Positions 1 through 8,145 of a DNA stretch of 64,000 nt are shown in pieces; the stretch's first letter is position 1; each line of letters opens with the position of its first letter. The notes below the pieces were generated by a model. That model did not search any database. It was not told where the DNA came from and saw nothing but the letters and a program-made list of their open reading frames with translations. This stretch comes from Rhodobacteraceae bacterium CCMM004 (GTDB lineage: Bacteria > Pseudomonadota > Alphaproteobacteria > Rhodobacterales > Rhodobacteraceae). The DNA is taken from contig RZWH01000003.1 of the NCBI GenBank assembly GCA_004005435.1, forward strand, positions 62,001-126,000, given 5' to 3'. Made by a program: the position numbers and the translations under genes.

Positions 1-1
1 C

Positions 2-628
2 GACATCGACGGTCTCTTGACCGAGAACCGCATCTTCAAGCAGCGCAACGCCGAGATCGGCGTCGTCACCGAAGCCGAGATTCAGGACTGGGGGTTCTCC
101 GGCGTGATGGTGCGCGGGTCGGGCCTGGCCTGGGACCTGCGCCGCGCGCAGCCCTACGAGTGTTACGACGAGTTCGACTTCAAGATCCCGGTCGGCAAGA
201 ACGGCGACTGCTACGACCGCTATCTGGTGCGCATGGCCGAGATGCGCGAGTCGACCTCGATCATCCGGCAGGCCTGCGAAAAGCTGCGCAAGGAGCCGGG
301 CGAGGTGATCGCGCGGGGCAAGATGACCCCGCCCACCCGCGCCGACATGAAAACGTCGATGGAGGCCCTGATCCATCACTTCAAGCTGTATACCGAGGGG
401 TTCCACGTGCCGGCGGGCGAGGTCTATGCCGCGGTCGAGGCGCCCAAGGGCGAGTTCGGGGTGTATCTGGTGGCCGACGGCACCAACCGGCCCTACCGCG
501 CCAAGCTGCGCGCGCCGGGCTTCCTCCACCTCCAGGCGATGGACCATGTGGCCAAGGGCCACCAGCTGGCCGATGTGGCCGCGATCATCGGCACCATGGA
601 CGTGGTTTTCGGCGAGATCGACCGATAG
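2..628 (+). CDS. nuoD: NADH-quinone oxidoreductase subunit D, 3' part
   Basis: Peripheral-arm subunit of respiratory complex I, close to the quinone site and related to the large subunit of NiFe hydrogenases. The gene enters from the left edge, so about 208 C-terminal residues are visible, roughly half the family's usual length. The visible part holds the conserved [15 protein letters not shown] and [10 protein letters not shown] segments and ends in the hallmark [12 protein letters not shown]. The reading frame is open from base 2; any in-window start codon would be internal. nuoA, nuoB and nuoC are expected just upstream, outside the window. It is followed by an unusually long 632-base non-coding stretch rather than directly by nuoE. 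Confidence 0.97.
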   Translation, partial: DIDGLLTENRIFKQRNAEIGVVTEAEIQDWGFSGVMVRGSGLAWDLRRAQPYECYDEFDFKIPVGKNGDCYDRYLVRMAEMRESTSIIRQACEKLRKEPGEVIARGKMTPPTRADMKTSMEALIHHFKLYTEGFHVPAGEVYAAVEAPKGEFGVYLVADGTNRPYRAKLRAPGFLHLQAMDHVAKGHQLADVAAIIGTMDVVFGEIDR

Positions 629-696
629 GGCGCGGGCCACGCCCTGCATGACGGCGGCGCAGCGCCGGGGCAGGGGGCCCGGACGTGGGCTCGCTC

Positions 697-838
697 CGCC
701 CGGCGGGCACCGCCGGGCAGCGCCGTCCCGCCCCCCCGGGGTGGCGCTTTTGGCGAAGGTGGTGCGGCCGCCAGGACGTCGATGCTTCTGGGCCTGTCGC
801 GCGCCGCTCGACCGAGCCCCGGCGGGACGGCGCTGCCC
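697..838. repeat. Dispersed palindromic repeat, copy 1
   Basis: A 142-base unit whose two ends carry a perfect 18-base inverted repeat: GGGCAGCGCCGTCCCGCC at 715-732 and its exact complement at 821-838. It matches copy 2 (909-1049) at about 85-88% by eye, including the core TTGGCGAAGGTGGT. The inverted ends could form a long hairpin in DNA or RNA. It encodes no transposase, so it resembles a REP/MITE-like element. Function unknown. Confidence 0.8.
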
Positions 839-908
839 TATGCTCTGAGTAGGCCGGGTCGGTTCATAGCCCCTCGCCGTTCTGCGATCCGCCCAGCCCC
901 CACACTCC

Positions 909-1049
909 CGCCCGGCGGCCACGCCGGGCAGCGCCGTCCCGCCCCCTCGGGGCGGCGCGCTTGGCGAAGGTGGTTAAGCCGCCGGGACTTCAATGCTTCG
1001 GGGACTGCCGCGCGCCGCTCGACCAAGCCCCGGCGGAACGGCGCTGCCC
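909..1049. repeat. Dispersed palindromic repeat, copy 2
   Basis: Second copy in the same orientation, starting 212 bases after copy 1. The left arm GGGCAGCGCCGTCCCGCC (926-943) is identical to copy 1; the right arm (1032-1049) differs at one base. The first 50 bases match the reverse complement of 56281-56329 almost perfectly, so this is a genome-dispersed family and not just a local duplication. Confidence 0.8.
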
Positions 1050-1132
1050 TTGCTTATAGGCAAAGGCGTTTGATGCCCTCTGCGCGCTTCGACGATCATG
1101 CGTTTCGCTCGGTCGTCCTGTCCCGGCCCCCC

Positions 1133-1147
1133 GGGACGGCGCTGCCC
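1133..1147. repeat. Fragment of the palindromic repeat
   Basis: GGGACGGCGCTGCCC is identical to the right arm of the repeat units ending at 838 and 1049. No matching left arm is seen nearby, so this looks like a truncated third copy. Confidence 0.5.
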
Positions 1148-1260
1148 TCGTCTCTCCGCGCTTCCCGTCCTTTCATGACAAATGCCGTGTGGGTGGGGAC
1201 CGGGAGGCGGATTCGCGCTATGGTCCGGCCAGTGAGTTAGATCATGGAGCGGACCCGAAG

Positions 1261-2253
1261 ATGTTGACGCTGGCTCAGGCGGCGCTGGCTGCCACCCTCA
1301 TGACCGGAGCCCCGGCCCCCGCGGCCGAGGCCCTGCACACCCTCTCCCGCCCACGGGAAGCCGGGGGCGTTGCGGCCTTGCAGACCATCGGCCTGGCGAT
1401 CGATCCCACCGACGCGGACGGGCCGGAGCCCGCCGCCCAGCGCGGGGCCGAGGCGACCCTGCCCATGGGCCTGGCCGGCCAGGCGACCCACGCCATGGGC
1501 GCGGCGATGCAGGCGGGCCGGGCGCCCCTGGAAGGGGTCGCGGCCATGGCGGCCTTCACCGACCGGCGCCTGGGCGCGCGCCCAGTGTTCCTGGGCGCGC
1601 CGTCCGCCGGTGGCATGGGTGGCATGGGGCCGCAGTCGTTGCCGGTCCCCATGCGCTCGGGCGCTTTGATGGCGCAGATGGGTCCTGGCCTTCTGAGCTC
1701 AAGCGTGGCGATGTTCCAGCAGGGGCCGGGAGCCATGCGCCCAGCCGCGATGATGTCCCAGCGGATGCCCGCCATGATGCGGTCCGGCGGGATGATGCGC
1801 ATGGCCGCCCCCGCGGTGATGCGGATGGGCCGGGCGCTGCCCTTTGCCGCGGCCGCTCCGTCCGGCCTGGGGCAGGGCGGGGGCCTGGCGGCGCTCTTTG
1901 CCGACACCGGGATGATGTCCCGCGCGGCGGGCCAGAGCGCGGAGATGCCCCGCGGCATGGGCGTGGCGCTGCCCCAGGCGGTGCCGCCCGAGGGGCCGGT
2001 CCGGCGCCAAGCGCACCGCTATGTCTGGGTCTCGGACCTGGCGCGCATGGGCTATGCCCCCTTCGGGACCAGCGGTGTCTGGGGCGCGTCCTTCGGCATG
2101 ATCCGCGGCGATGAGATGTATCTCTGCTACGCCGCCGACGACCCCACGGCGGCCGAGGCCCGCGGCCGCGCCATCTGGGACGAGCTGGAGGGCGGCGGCA
2201 TGGGCAACCGCATGGTGCCCAGCATCCCGATGGCCTGCGTGCGCACGCTGTGA
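1261..2253 (+). CDS. Met-rich exported protein of unknown function
   Basis: 330 residues; I do not recognise a family. ATG 1261 gives a hydrophobic N-terminus ending AAEA that looks like a Sec signal peptide; GGAG at 1246-1249 is a weak ribosome binding site. About one residue in ten is methionine, with clusters such as AAMMSQRMPAMM and GGMMRM in the middle (about residues 135-200), plus much Ala, Gly and Pro. The last 80 residues look like a small folded domain (RYVWVSDLARMGYAPFG, and YLCYAADDP with a Cys). The stop overlaps the GTG of the next gene by four bases (GTGA), implying translational coupling. Met-rich tracts can bind copper(I), but that is only a guess here. The composition also allows that part of it is low-complexity drift. 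Confidence 0.6.
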   Translation: MLTLAQAALAATLMTGAPAPAAEALHTLSRPREAGGVAALQTIGLAIDPTDADGPEPAAQRGAEATLPMGLAGQATHAMGAAMQAGRAPLEGVAAMAAFTDRRLGARPVFLGAPSAGGMGGMGPQSLPVPMRSGALMAQMGPGLLSSSVAMFQQGPGAMRPAAMMSQRMPAMMRSGGMMRMAAPAVMRMGRALPFAAAAPSGLGQGGGLAALFADTGMMSRAAGQSAEMPRGMGVALPQAVPPEGPVRRQAHRYVWVSDLARMGYAPFGTSGVWGASFGMIRGDEMYLCYAADDPTAAEARGRAIWDELEGGGMGNRMVPSIPMACVRTL

Positions 2254-2814
2254 GGGCGGCGCTCCTATGGGTCGCGTTGGCGGGCGCGGCGGGGGCGGCG
2301 CCGGCCTTCGACGAGGACGGATCCTTCGCCCCGGTGGGCACGCTGGAGGGGCGGCTCCTGGTGACTCCAGGGCGAGGCGCTCTTTGCCTGCGTGCCGATG
2401 CCGGGGCGCGACCCCGACCTGGTGCGCGCTCTGATCCTGCGCGACTGCCAGCCGGTGGTGACCGAGGGCGCCTATCGCACCCTGCGCGACACCGCCGCCG
2501 AAGGGCGGCTGGAGACGGTCGAGGCGCTGCGCCGCCTCGACGCGGTGCCGCCCGACGCGATGGCCGAGGCGGTGGCGGGCGCCTTCGCCGACCTGGGCTG
2601 CGCGCTCGACTTCACCGAAGAGACGGCGGCCGGCGCGGAGGACGCGGTGATCGGCGCCGTGGCCGCGCGGCTGGACCTGGGGCGGGTGGCCGACCCGCTA
2701 TTGCGCGACCGGCTGCACGAGCGGATCGGTGCGGCGCTGGAGGCGCTGGAGGACATGGGCCGCATGGTCTTTGACGAGGCGACCGAGACGGCGCGGCTGA
2801 CCGATTGCCCGTGA
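2250..2814 (+). pseudogene. Secreted protein of unknown function, frameshifted
   Basis: The GTG at 2250 (overlapping the previous stop) opens a clear signal peptide (RAALLWVALAGAAGAAPA) followed by FDEDGSFAPVGTLEGRLLV. This frame then loses protein-like character, while the +1 frame becomes protein-like from 2365 (LQGEALFACVPMPGRD) and runs to the stop at 2814. Removing one C in the TCC at 2366-2368 joins both parts as VTQGEALFACVP, giving about 187 residues. The gene is therefore either broken by a one-base insertion or carries a sequencing error. The C-terminal part is acidic and helical with two Cys (LRDC, LGCALDF). No family recognised. It is probably co-transcribed with the Met-rich gene. 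Confidence 0.65.
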
Positions 2815-2990
2815 GGCGCGCGGGCGCCATTGCCGTGCCCGCGCCGGTGTCCTAGAGAGGGCGGAACCGACCGACCGCACGCCGAGAGCCCATGCCCCGT
2901 TCCGCCCCGACCCCGCCGTCATGCCCGTGAGCCCGGGTCCTGTCGCCGGGGCGGCGCCGCGCGTGCCCGCCAGAGGAGTCCGTGCCTGAC

Positions 2991-4151
2991 ATGCTGCGCC
3001 GTCTGAACCCCGAACAGCCCGACGCCTTCGCCTTTACCGACGCCAACCGCGCCTGGGCCGAGGCGCAGATCACCAAGTATCCTCCCGGCCGCCAGGCGAG
3101 CGCCGTGATCCCGCTCCTCTGGCGCGCGCAGGAACAGGAGGGCTGGCTCAGCCGCCCGGCGATCGAGGCCATCGCGGCGATGCTCGACATGGCCTATATC
3201 CGGGTTTTGGAGGTTGCGACCTTCTACTTCATGTTCCAGCTTCAGCCGGTGGGCAGCTTGGCCCATGTGCAGGTCTGCGGCACGACGTCCTGCATGATCT
3301 GCGGGGCCGAGGACCTGATCGCGGTCTGCCGGGACAAGATCGCGCCGCGGGCGCACGAGTTGTCCGAGGACGGGCGGTTTTCCTGGGAAGAGGTCGAGTG
3401 CTTGGGCGCCTGCGCCAACGCCCCCATGGTCCAGATCGGCAAGGACTATTACGAGGATCTGACCGCCGAGAGCTTTGCCGACCTCCTCGACCGGTTTGCC
3501 GCGGGCGAGGTGCCCGAGCCGGGGCCGCAGAACGGCCGCTTCGCCTCTGAGCCGGGGGCGGGGCTGACGAGCCTCGATAGCGACCACGTGACCGACCGCA
3601 ATGCCTCGGCCGCGCTGGCGGTGCGGATCGGCGACACGATCAAGCGGATCGACGGCACCGAGGTGCCCTTGGTCACCCCCTGGCACCGCCCCGACACCGA
3701 CACCGACGGACCGGTGCGCGACGACCTGATGCCGCCCTCGGGCGCGCGCGAGGGCAAGACGCCGGGGCCCAAGCCCGCTGCGAACCGCGCCCCCGACGAC
3801 ACCGGCGTGACCAAGCAGGAGGCCCCGGTCGAGGACAAGGCGCGCCCCGAAGAGGGCTCGGTCGCCCCCGATAGCGACGGCGACGGTCCGCCGGGCGGCG
3901 GCCCGGCCCGGCTCGACGCCCCTCGCGACGGCACCGCCGACGACCTCACGCAGATCAAGGGCGTGGGCCCCAAGCTGCAAGAGACGCTCAACCGCAACGG
4001 CATCTACCATTTCGACCAGATCGCGGGGTGGAGCGACGACGACGTCGCCTGGGCGGACGGCAATCTGGACGGCGTCGGCGGCCGCGCAAGCCGCGACGGC
4101 TGGGTCGATCAGGCCCGCAGACTGGCGGAGGACGGGAAGACATCTAGATGA
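2991..4151 (+). CDS. nuoE: NADH-quinone oxidoreductase subunit E with C-terminal extension
   Basis: The 24-kDa type subunit of the complex I NADH module, thioredoxin-like, carrying [2Fe-2S] cluster N1a. Ligands are visible as C96-x4-C101 (VCGTTSC) and C137-x3-C141 (CLGAC). 386 residues, more than twice the E. coli protein. Residues up to about 165 are the enzyme domain, then a low-complexity acidic/Pro linker, then a module from about residue 308 ([28 protein letters not shown]) resembling a helix-hairpin-helix fold. The same module ends the next protein. A long NuoE tail is known in Rhodobacter relatives. I chose ATG 2991 ([10 protein letters not shown], as in homologues) over GTG 2982, which lies only 3 bases after GAGGAG. 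Confidence 0.96.
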   Translation: MLRRLNPEQPDAFAFTDANRAWAEAQITKYPPGRQASAVIPLLWRAQEQEGWLSRPAIEAIAAMLDMAYIRVLEVATFYFMFQLQPVGSLAHVQVCGTTSCMICGAEDLIAVCRDKIAPRAHELSEDGRFSWEEVECLGACANAPMVQIGKDYYEDLTAESFADLLDRFAAGEVPEPGPQNGRFASEPGAGLTSLDSDHVTDRNASAALAVRIGDTIKRIDGTEVPLVTPWHRPDTDTDGPVRDDLMPPSGAREGKTPGPKPAANRAPDDTGVTKQEAPVEDKARPEEGSVAPDSDGDGPPGGGPARLDAPRDGTADDLTQIKGVGPKLQETLNRNGIYHFDQIAGWSDDDVAWADGNLDGVGGRASRDGWVDQARRLAEDGKTSR

Positions 4152-4213
4152 TTTCCCTGTAAAGACGGTTTGCAAGGGTGCCCGGACGCCCAACCAAGAG
4201 GGAGAGAATGACG

Positions 4214-5071
4214 ATGTCCAAGCAGTCGCAAGGGTCGATGACCATCGTGGGTGTCATCGCGGCAGGCGTGTTCGTGGTTGCCTTCGTCGCCTTGATGGTC
4301 GTGGGCGACTACCGTTTTTCGCCAGCACTGTTTCTTGCCCTGATCGCCGCCGCGGTGGCCGCGGTCGCGTTGTTCGTCGGGTTCCACCGCGCGCCGGCAG
4401 ACAAGCTCGCCCCGCGCGAGACTGCGCTCAAGACGCCGGGATCGGCGCCCAAGCCCGGCGACGTGGACGTGAACCGGACGCCGCACGGCTCGGGTGGCGG
4501 CAGCGCCGCCTCGGCTGCGCACGCGGCCACCACCCCCAGCGCCATGGCGGCCGAGGCCGAGGCCGAGGGTGGGGTGCCGAAGGTCGCGCCGGTGCCGACG
4601 CCCGATCCGGTCGGCGCCGCCCCGATGCCGATGGACGCGGCCGACGACGACCACGCCGCCACGACGCCCAGCGCGATGGCCGCCGAGGCCGAGGCGGGCG
4701 GCGGCGTGCCCGAGGTTGCCACCGCCCCCGCGGCCGACCCCGAGACCGCCGCGCCGATGGCGATGGACGGGCACGCGGCCGAGGGGCACAAGCCCGCCAC
4801 GCTCGACGCGCCCCGCGACGGCGAGGCCGACGACCTCAAGAAAATCAAGGGCGTGGGGCCCAAGCTGGAGGAGATGCTGAACGGCATGGGCTTCTACCAT
4901 TTCGATCAGATCGCCGGCTGGACCGCGGACGAGGTGGCGTGGGTCGACCAGAACCTCGAAGGGTTCAAGGGCCGGGTGAGCCGCGACGACTGGGTCGCCC
5001 AAGCGCGCACTCTGTCGGCCGGGGACGAGACCGCGTTCTCCGAGAAGGTCGGCAAGGGCGACGTTTACTAA
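4214..5071 (+). CDS. Membrane protein with NuoE-type helix-hairpin-helix-like C-terminus
   Basis: 285 residues. Two transmembrane segments at the N-terminus (about residues 9-30 and 35-54) are followed by a 140-residue Ala/Pro/Glu-rich linker. The linker contains a tandem duplication: HAATTPSAMAAEAEA occurs twice, each followed by a GGVP..APM tail. The last 80 residues ([38 protein letters not shown]) are about three-quarters identical to the NuoE tail just upstream. ATG 4214 sits 9 bases after AGGGAG; ATG 4208 is the alternative. Position and shared module suggest a role near complex I, for example in assembly or membrane docking, which is inference. A helix-hairpin-helix can also bind DNA or mediate dimers. 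Confidence 0.85.
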   Translation: MSKQSQGSMTIVGVIAAGVFVVAFVALMVVGDYRFSPALFLALIAAAVAAVALFVGFHRAPADKLAPRETALKTPGSAPKPGDVDVNRTPHGSGGGSAASAAHAATTPSAMAAEAEAEGGVPKVAPVPTPDPVGAAPMPMDAADDDHAATTPSAMAAEAEAGGGVPEVATAPAADPETAAPMAMDGHAAEGHKPATLDAPRDGEADDLKKIKGVGPKLEEMLNGMGFYHFDQIAGWTADEVAWVDQNLEGFKGRVSRDDWVAQARTLSAGDETAFSEKVGKGDVY

Positions 5072-5107
5072 CCCGCCCACCGCGTGCGCCCCGGAGGACC
5101 TGGCCCG

Positions 5108-5335
5108 ATGACACACCGCCCCGACCCCCATGCGCTCGCCCGCCAGGCCCGCCTGGTCGCGGTGGTGATCGCCGCGACGATGCTTCTGTGGATGGGGGCA
5201 CAGTTCGTCGGGGGTCGATTGGGGCTTGCCACCCGCTGGGTCTTCCTGTTCGACCTGGTGGCGCTGGCGGCGTTCTTCTGGGCGCTGGCGGCGACCTATA
5301 ACATCTGGCGGCGCAAACGCCGCGACGGATCATGA
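5108..5335 (+). CDS. Small two-TM membrane protein (DUF5337-like)
   Basis: 75 residues with two hydrophobic helices (about 15-33 and 43-64) and a basic C-terminus (RRKRRDGS). It resembles the DUF5337 proteins that sit between nuoE and nuoF in Rhodobacteraceae. GGAGGACC at 5093-5100 precedes ATG 5108 at good spacing; an upstream GTG at 5084 lacks such a site. Function unknown. Its fixed position suggests a link to complex I, which is inference. Confidence 0.8.
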   Translation: MTHRPDPHALARQARLVAVVIAATMLLWMGAQFVGGRLGLATRWVFLFDLVALAAFFWALAATYNIWRRKRRDGS

Positions 5336-5388
5336 TCCGGCCGGGCCAGAGGGCCCGGCGGGTGACCTAGACGAGGACCGGGGCCGAC

Positions 5389-6675
5389 ATGCTCAAGGAC
5401 GAAGACCGGATTTTCACCAACCTCTACGGGATGCGCGACCGCAGCCTGTCGGGCGCCAAGGCGCGCGGGCATTGGGACGGCACCGCCGGACTGATCGCCA
5501 AGGGGCGCGACTGGATCGTGCAGGAGATGAAGGATTCGGGGCTCCGCGGGCGCGGCGGCGCGGGCTTTCCCACCGGGCTCAAGTGGTCGTTCATGCCCAA
5601 GGAGAGCGACGGGCGGCCGTCCTACCTGGTGGTGAACGCCGACGAGTCCGAGCCGGGCACGTGCAAGGACCGTGAGATCATGCGCCACGATCCGCACACC
5701 TTGATCGAGGGGTGCCTAGTCGCGTCCTTCGCGATGCAGGCCCACGCCTGCTACATCTACATCCGCGGCGAGTATATCCGCGAGCGCGAGGCGTTGCAGG
5801 CGGCCATCGACGAGGCCTACGAGGACGGCCTGCTGGGGCCGGACGCGGCGGGGTCCGACTGGGATTTCGACCTCTATCTGGTGCACGGCGCCGGCGCCTA
5901 TATCTGCGGCGAGGAGACGGCGCTGCTGGAAAGCCTCGAAGGCAAGAAGGGGATGCCGCGGATGAAGCCGCCGTTCCCGGCGGGCGCGGGTCTCTACGGC
6001 TGCCCGACCACGGTGAACAACGTCGAGAGCATCGCGGTGGTCCCGACCATCCTGCGCCGCGGCGCCGACTGGTTCTCGGGCTTCGGCCGACCGAACAACG
6101 CAGGAACCAAGCTCTTTGCCATCTCCGGCCACGTCAACAACCCGTGCGTGGTCGAAGAGTCGATGTCGATCCCCTTCGACGAGCTGATCGAGAAGCATTG
6201 CGGCGGCATCCGCGGCGGCTGGGACAACCTCAAGGCGGTGATTCCCGGTGGATCGTCGGTGCCTTGCCTGCCGGGCGAGGTGATGCGCGAAGGCGCGATT
6301 ATGGACTTCGACTGGCTCAGGGAGCAGAAGTCGGGCCTGGGCACCGCGGCGGTGATCGTGATGGACAACTCCACCGATATCATCAAGGCGATCTGGCGGC
6401 TCGCCAAGTTCTACAAGCACGAAAGCTGCGGCCAGTGCACGCCTTGCCGCGAGGGCACCGGCTGGATGATGCGGGTCATGGACCGGCTGGTGAAGGGCGA
6501 GGCCGATCCGGCCGAGATCGACATGCTGCTCGACGTGACCAAGCAGGTGGAGGGGCACACGATCTGCGCCCTTGGCGATGCCGCGGCCTGGCCGATCCAG
6601 GGCCTGATCCGCCACTTCCGCCACGAGATCGAAGAGCGCATCGCCCACCGCCGCAGCGCCGTCGCCGCGGAGTAG
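5389..6675 (+). CDS. nuoF: NADH-quinone oxidoreductase subunit F
   Basis: The NADH- and FMN-binding subunit of complex I, where NADH is oxidised. 428 residues, normal for the family. [13 protein letters not shown] near residue 58 is the NADH/FMN loop, [15 protein letters not shown] follows, and cluster N3 ligands are C347-x2-C350-x2-C353 (CGQCTPC) and C393 (TICALGD). It starts 53 bases after the DUF5337 gene. The product pairs with NuoE and NuoG to form the peripheral electron-input module. Confidence 0.98.
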   Translation: MLKDEDRIFTNLYGMRDRSLSGAKARGHWDGTAGLIAKGRDWIVQEMKDSGLRGRGGAGFPTGLKWSFMPKESDGRPSYLVVNADESEPGTCKDREIMRHDPHTLIEGCLVASFAMQAHACYIYIRGEYIREREALQAAIDEAYEDGLLGPDAAGSDWDFDLYLVHGAGAYICGEETALLESLEGKKGMPRMKPPFPAGAGLYGCPTTVNNVESIAVVPTILRRGADWFSGFGRPNNAGTKLFAISGHVNNPCVVEESMSIPFDELIEKHCGGIRGGWDNLKAVIPGGSSVPCLPGEVMREGAIMDFDWLREQKSGLGTAAVIVMDNSTDIIKAIWRLAKFYKHESCGQCTPCREGTGWMMRVMDRLVKGEADPAEIDMLLDVTKQVEGHTICALGDAAAWPIQGLIRHFRHEIEERIAHRRSAVAAE

Positions 6676-6760
6676 GCCCGGCTGCCCGCGCGCGGCGCCC
6701 GGTTGTCGGCGCCGCCGCCCGGAGCTATGACGGGGGCGAGGACAGGACGGACGGACCCGG

Positions 6761-7147
6761 ATGCATCACAGACTGACAACGCCCTGGGCCCGCAGGGTCG
6801 GCCGCGCCACCCTGGGGCTGAGCCTCGCGGCGACGCTGGGCGCCTGCGCAGCGGTGAACAGCGTGACCGGACGCGGCTGGCAGGGCGCCGAGCCCGACGT
6901 GCCGCTCCCCTTCGATGCCGCGATCGCCGCGGGCGAAGAGCGCGCGGACTTCGTCGTCACCGTGGACGCCAAGGGCGCGAGCCTGGAGCAGGTGCGCGAG
7001 ACCGCCCGCTTCGAGGCGACGCGCTATTGCCTCCTGACCTTCGGCCAGTCCGACACGGCCTGGGTGACAGACGCCAGCGGCGACTGGGCGACGGCGCGCG
7101 GCGAAGGCGGCAGCCTGTCCGTCCAGGGCCGGTGCCGCGGCCGCTGA
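6761..7147 (+). CDS. Hypothetical lipoprotein in the nuo cluster
   Basis: 128 residues. An Arg-containing n-region and hydrophobic stretch end in the lipobox LGAC (Cys about residue 29), so lipidation and envelope location are likely. The mature part is an alpha/beta-looking domain (ADFVVTVDAKGASLEQ, then TARFEATRYCLLTFG and a C-terminal Cys, QGRCRG). These two Cys could form a disulfide. The ribosome binding site is weak (GGACGG). No function can be assigned. Confidence 0.7.
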   Translation: MHHRLTTPWARRVGRATLGLSLAATLGACAAVNSVTGRGWQGAEPDVPLPFDAAIAAGEERADFVVTVDAKGASLEQVRETARFEATRYCLLTFGQSDTAWVTDASGDWATARGEGGSLSVQGRCRGR

Positions 7148-7255
7148 AAGGCGCCGAAACATTCGGTGAGGTCGCGCGCCTTGCATCCGCGGCCGGGCGG
7201 ACCGACATTACCCACGTGTTTGATTGAGGCGCCGTCCGCGCCGGGAGATATGTTG

Positions 7256-7660
7256 ATGCAGATTCGATCCGTCCTGGGGGCCGTGGCCCTGACATTCGCC
7301 GCGCTGCCCGCCACCGCGTTGGTGCCCCTGCACGAGGACCCCCAGGTGCGCAGCGGGTTCTACGCCATCGGCCTGGCCGACGAGGTGCGCAAGAACTGCC
7401 CCTCCATCGACGCCCGCATGATCCGTGCGTGGAGCGCCCTGAGAGCGCTGGAGACCTACGCGCGCAAGGCCGGCTATACCGACGCGCAGATCGAGGCCCT
7501 GGTGGACAACCGCGCGGAAAAGGAGAAGCTCCGCGCGCGCATCCGCGCCGATCTGGCCAAACGCGGCGCGACCCCCGGCAACCCCGAGGGCTTCTGCGCC
7601 GTGGGCCGCGAAGAGATCGCGCGCAACTCCGCCGCCGGCCGGCTGTTGAAGCTGAAATGA
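7256..7660 (+). CDS. Exported DUF5333-type protein
   Basis: 134 residues with a signal peptide (to about ATALV) and the segment VRKNCPSIDARMIRAW, a helical middle rich in charged residues, and the conserved-looking end FCAVGREEIARNS. This matches my memory of DUF5333, a Rhodobacteraceae family found in nuo clusters. ATG 7256 is 8 bases after GGGAG; ATG 7250 is too close. Two Cys (KNC, GFC) could pair in the periplasm. The stop overlaps the next start (ATGA). Function unknown. Confidence 0.8.
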   Translation: MQIRSVLGAVALTFAALPATALVPLHEDPQVRSGFYAIGLADEVRKNCPSIDARMIRAWSALRALETYARKAGYTDAQIEALVDNRAEKEKLRARIRADLAKRGATPGNPEGFCAVGREEIARNSAAGRLLKLK

Positions 7661-7995
7661 TCCGGGGCCGTCTCGCCGCTGCCGCGCTGTCGGCCGTCCT
7701 GGCCGCGGCGCCCGCCGCCGCCCACGGCGACCGCCCCTGGGGCGACGGGCACCACCACGGCGGCTGGCCCGGCACGCCGCAGGCGCATCTGGTCGTTTAT
7801 ACGCCCAAAGGCGGCTTCACCGTCCTGGTGACGCCGAACCTCGTCGGTTACGAGCGGGCTCTGGCCGCCGCCGCCCCCGTCGCGGCGGGATTCTGCGCCT
7901 CCCGGCCCGGCGATGGCCCCGCGGTCGTCACCGACATCGACCGGTATTCCGAGCTGCGGCTCGCCGCCTGGGCCTTTTCGGGGCATTGCGACTGA
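7657..7995 (+). CDS. Small secreted His-rich protein
   Basis: 112 residues. A signal peptide ends in APAAA, so the mature protein would begin HGDRPWGDGHHHGG: five His in about 14 residues, right at the new N-terminus. An N-terminal His plus an internal HHH looks like a metal (Cu, Ni or Zn) site, but this is inference. The rest (HLVVYTPKGGFTVLVTPN) looks like a compact beta domain with two Cys (GFCAS, GHCD). The start overlaps the previous stop by four bases. No family recognised. Confidence 0.7.
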   Translation: MIRGRLAAAALSAVLAAAPAAAHGDRPWGDGHHHGGWPGTPQAHLVVYTPKGGFTVLVTPNLVGYERALAAAAPVAAGFCASRPGDGPAVVTDIDRYSELRLAAWAFSGHCD

Positions 7996-8145
7996 TCCGC
8001 CCGGGGGCGGACGGCCGATTGCCTCGGTCCCGCGCCGCTGCCATGATGCCCGGCGAAGTGAGGCGTTGAACTCCCGCGCGCCGTGCGGCATTCCCTCGGC
8101 CAAGGGTGCGCGCGCCGGAGCCGCGCCCGGGCATGGAGGCAGCGA

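Larger units (their letters stand above)
629..1260. other. Non-coding gap with repeats inside the nuo cluster
   Basis: This is the longest stretch without a convincing gene. Open frames exist on both strands but are GC-driven shadows with Arg/Pro/Ala-rich products and no usable ribosome binding site. The space is mostly occupied by two direct copies of a 140-base repeat with inverted ends and a third fragment. The last 60 bases lead into the Met-rich gene at 1261; no promoter could be assigned with confidence. Confidence 0.7.

Noticed and set aside
697-1049. CRISPR-like array suggested by tandem units
   Set aside because: Only two units 212 bases apart with diverged interiors and inverted ends; no short identical repeats with unique spacers and no cas genes.
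2919-4193. Long minus-strand frame opposite nuoE
   Set aside because: Compositionally a shadow; nuoE on the plus strand has all cluster ligands.
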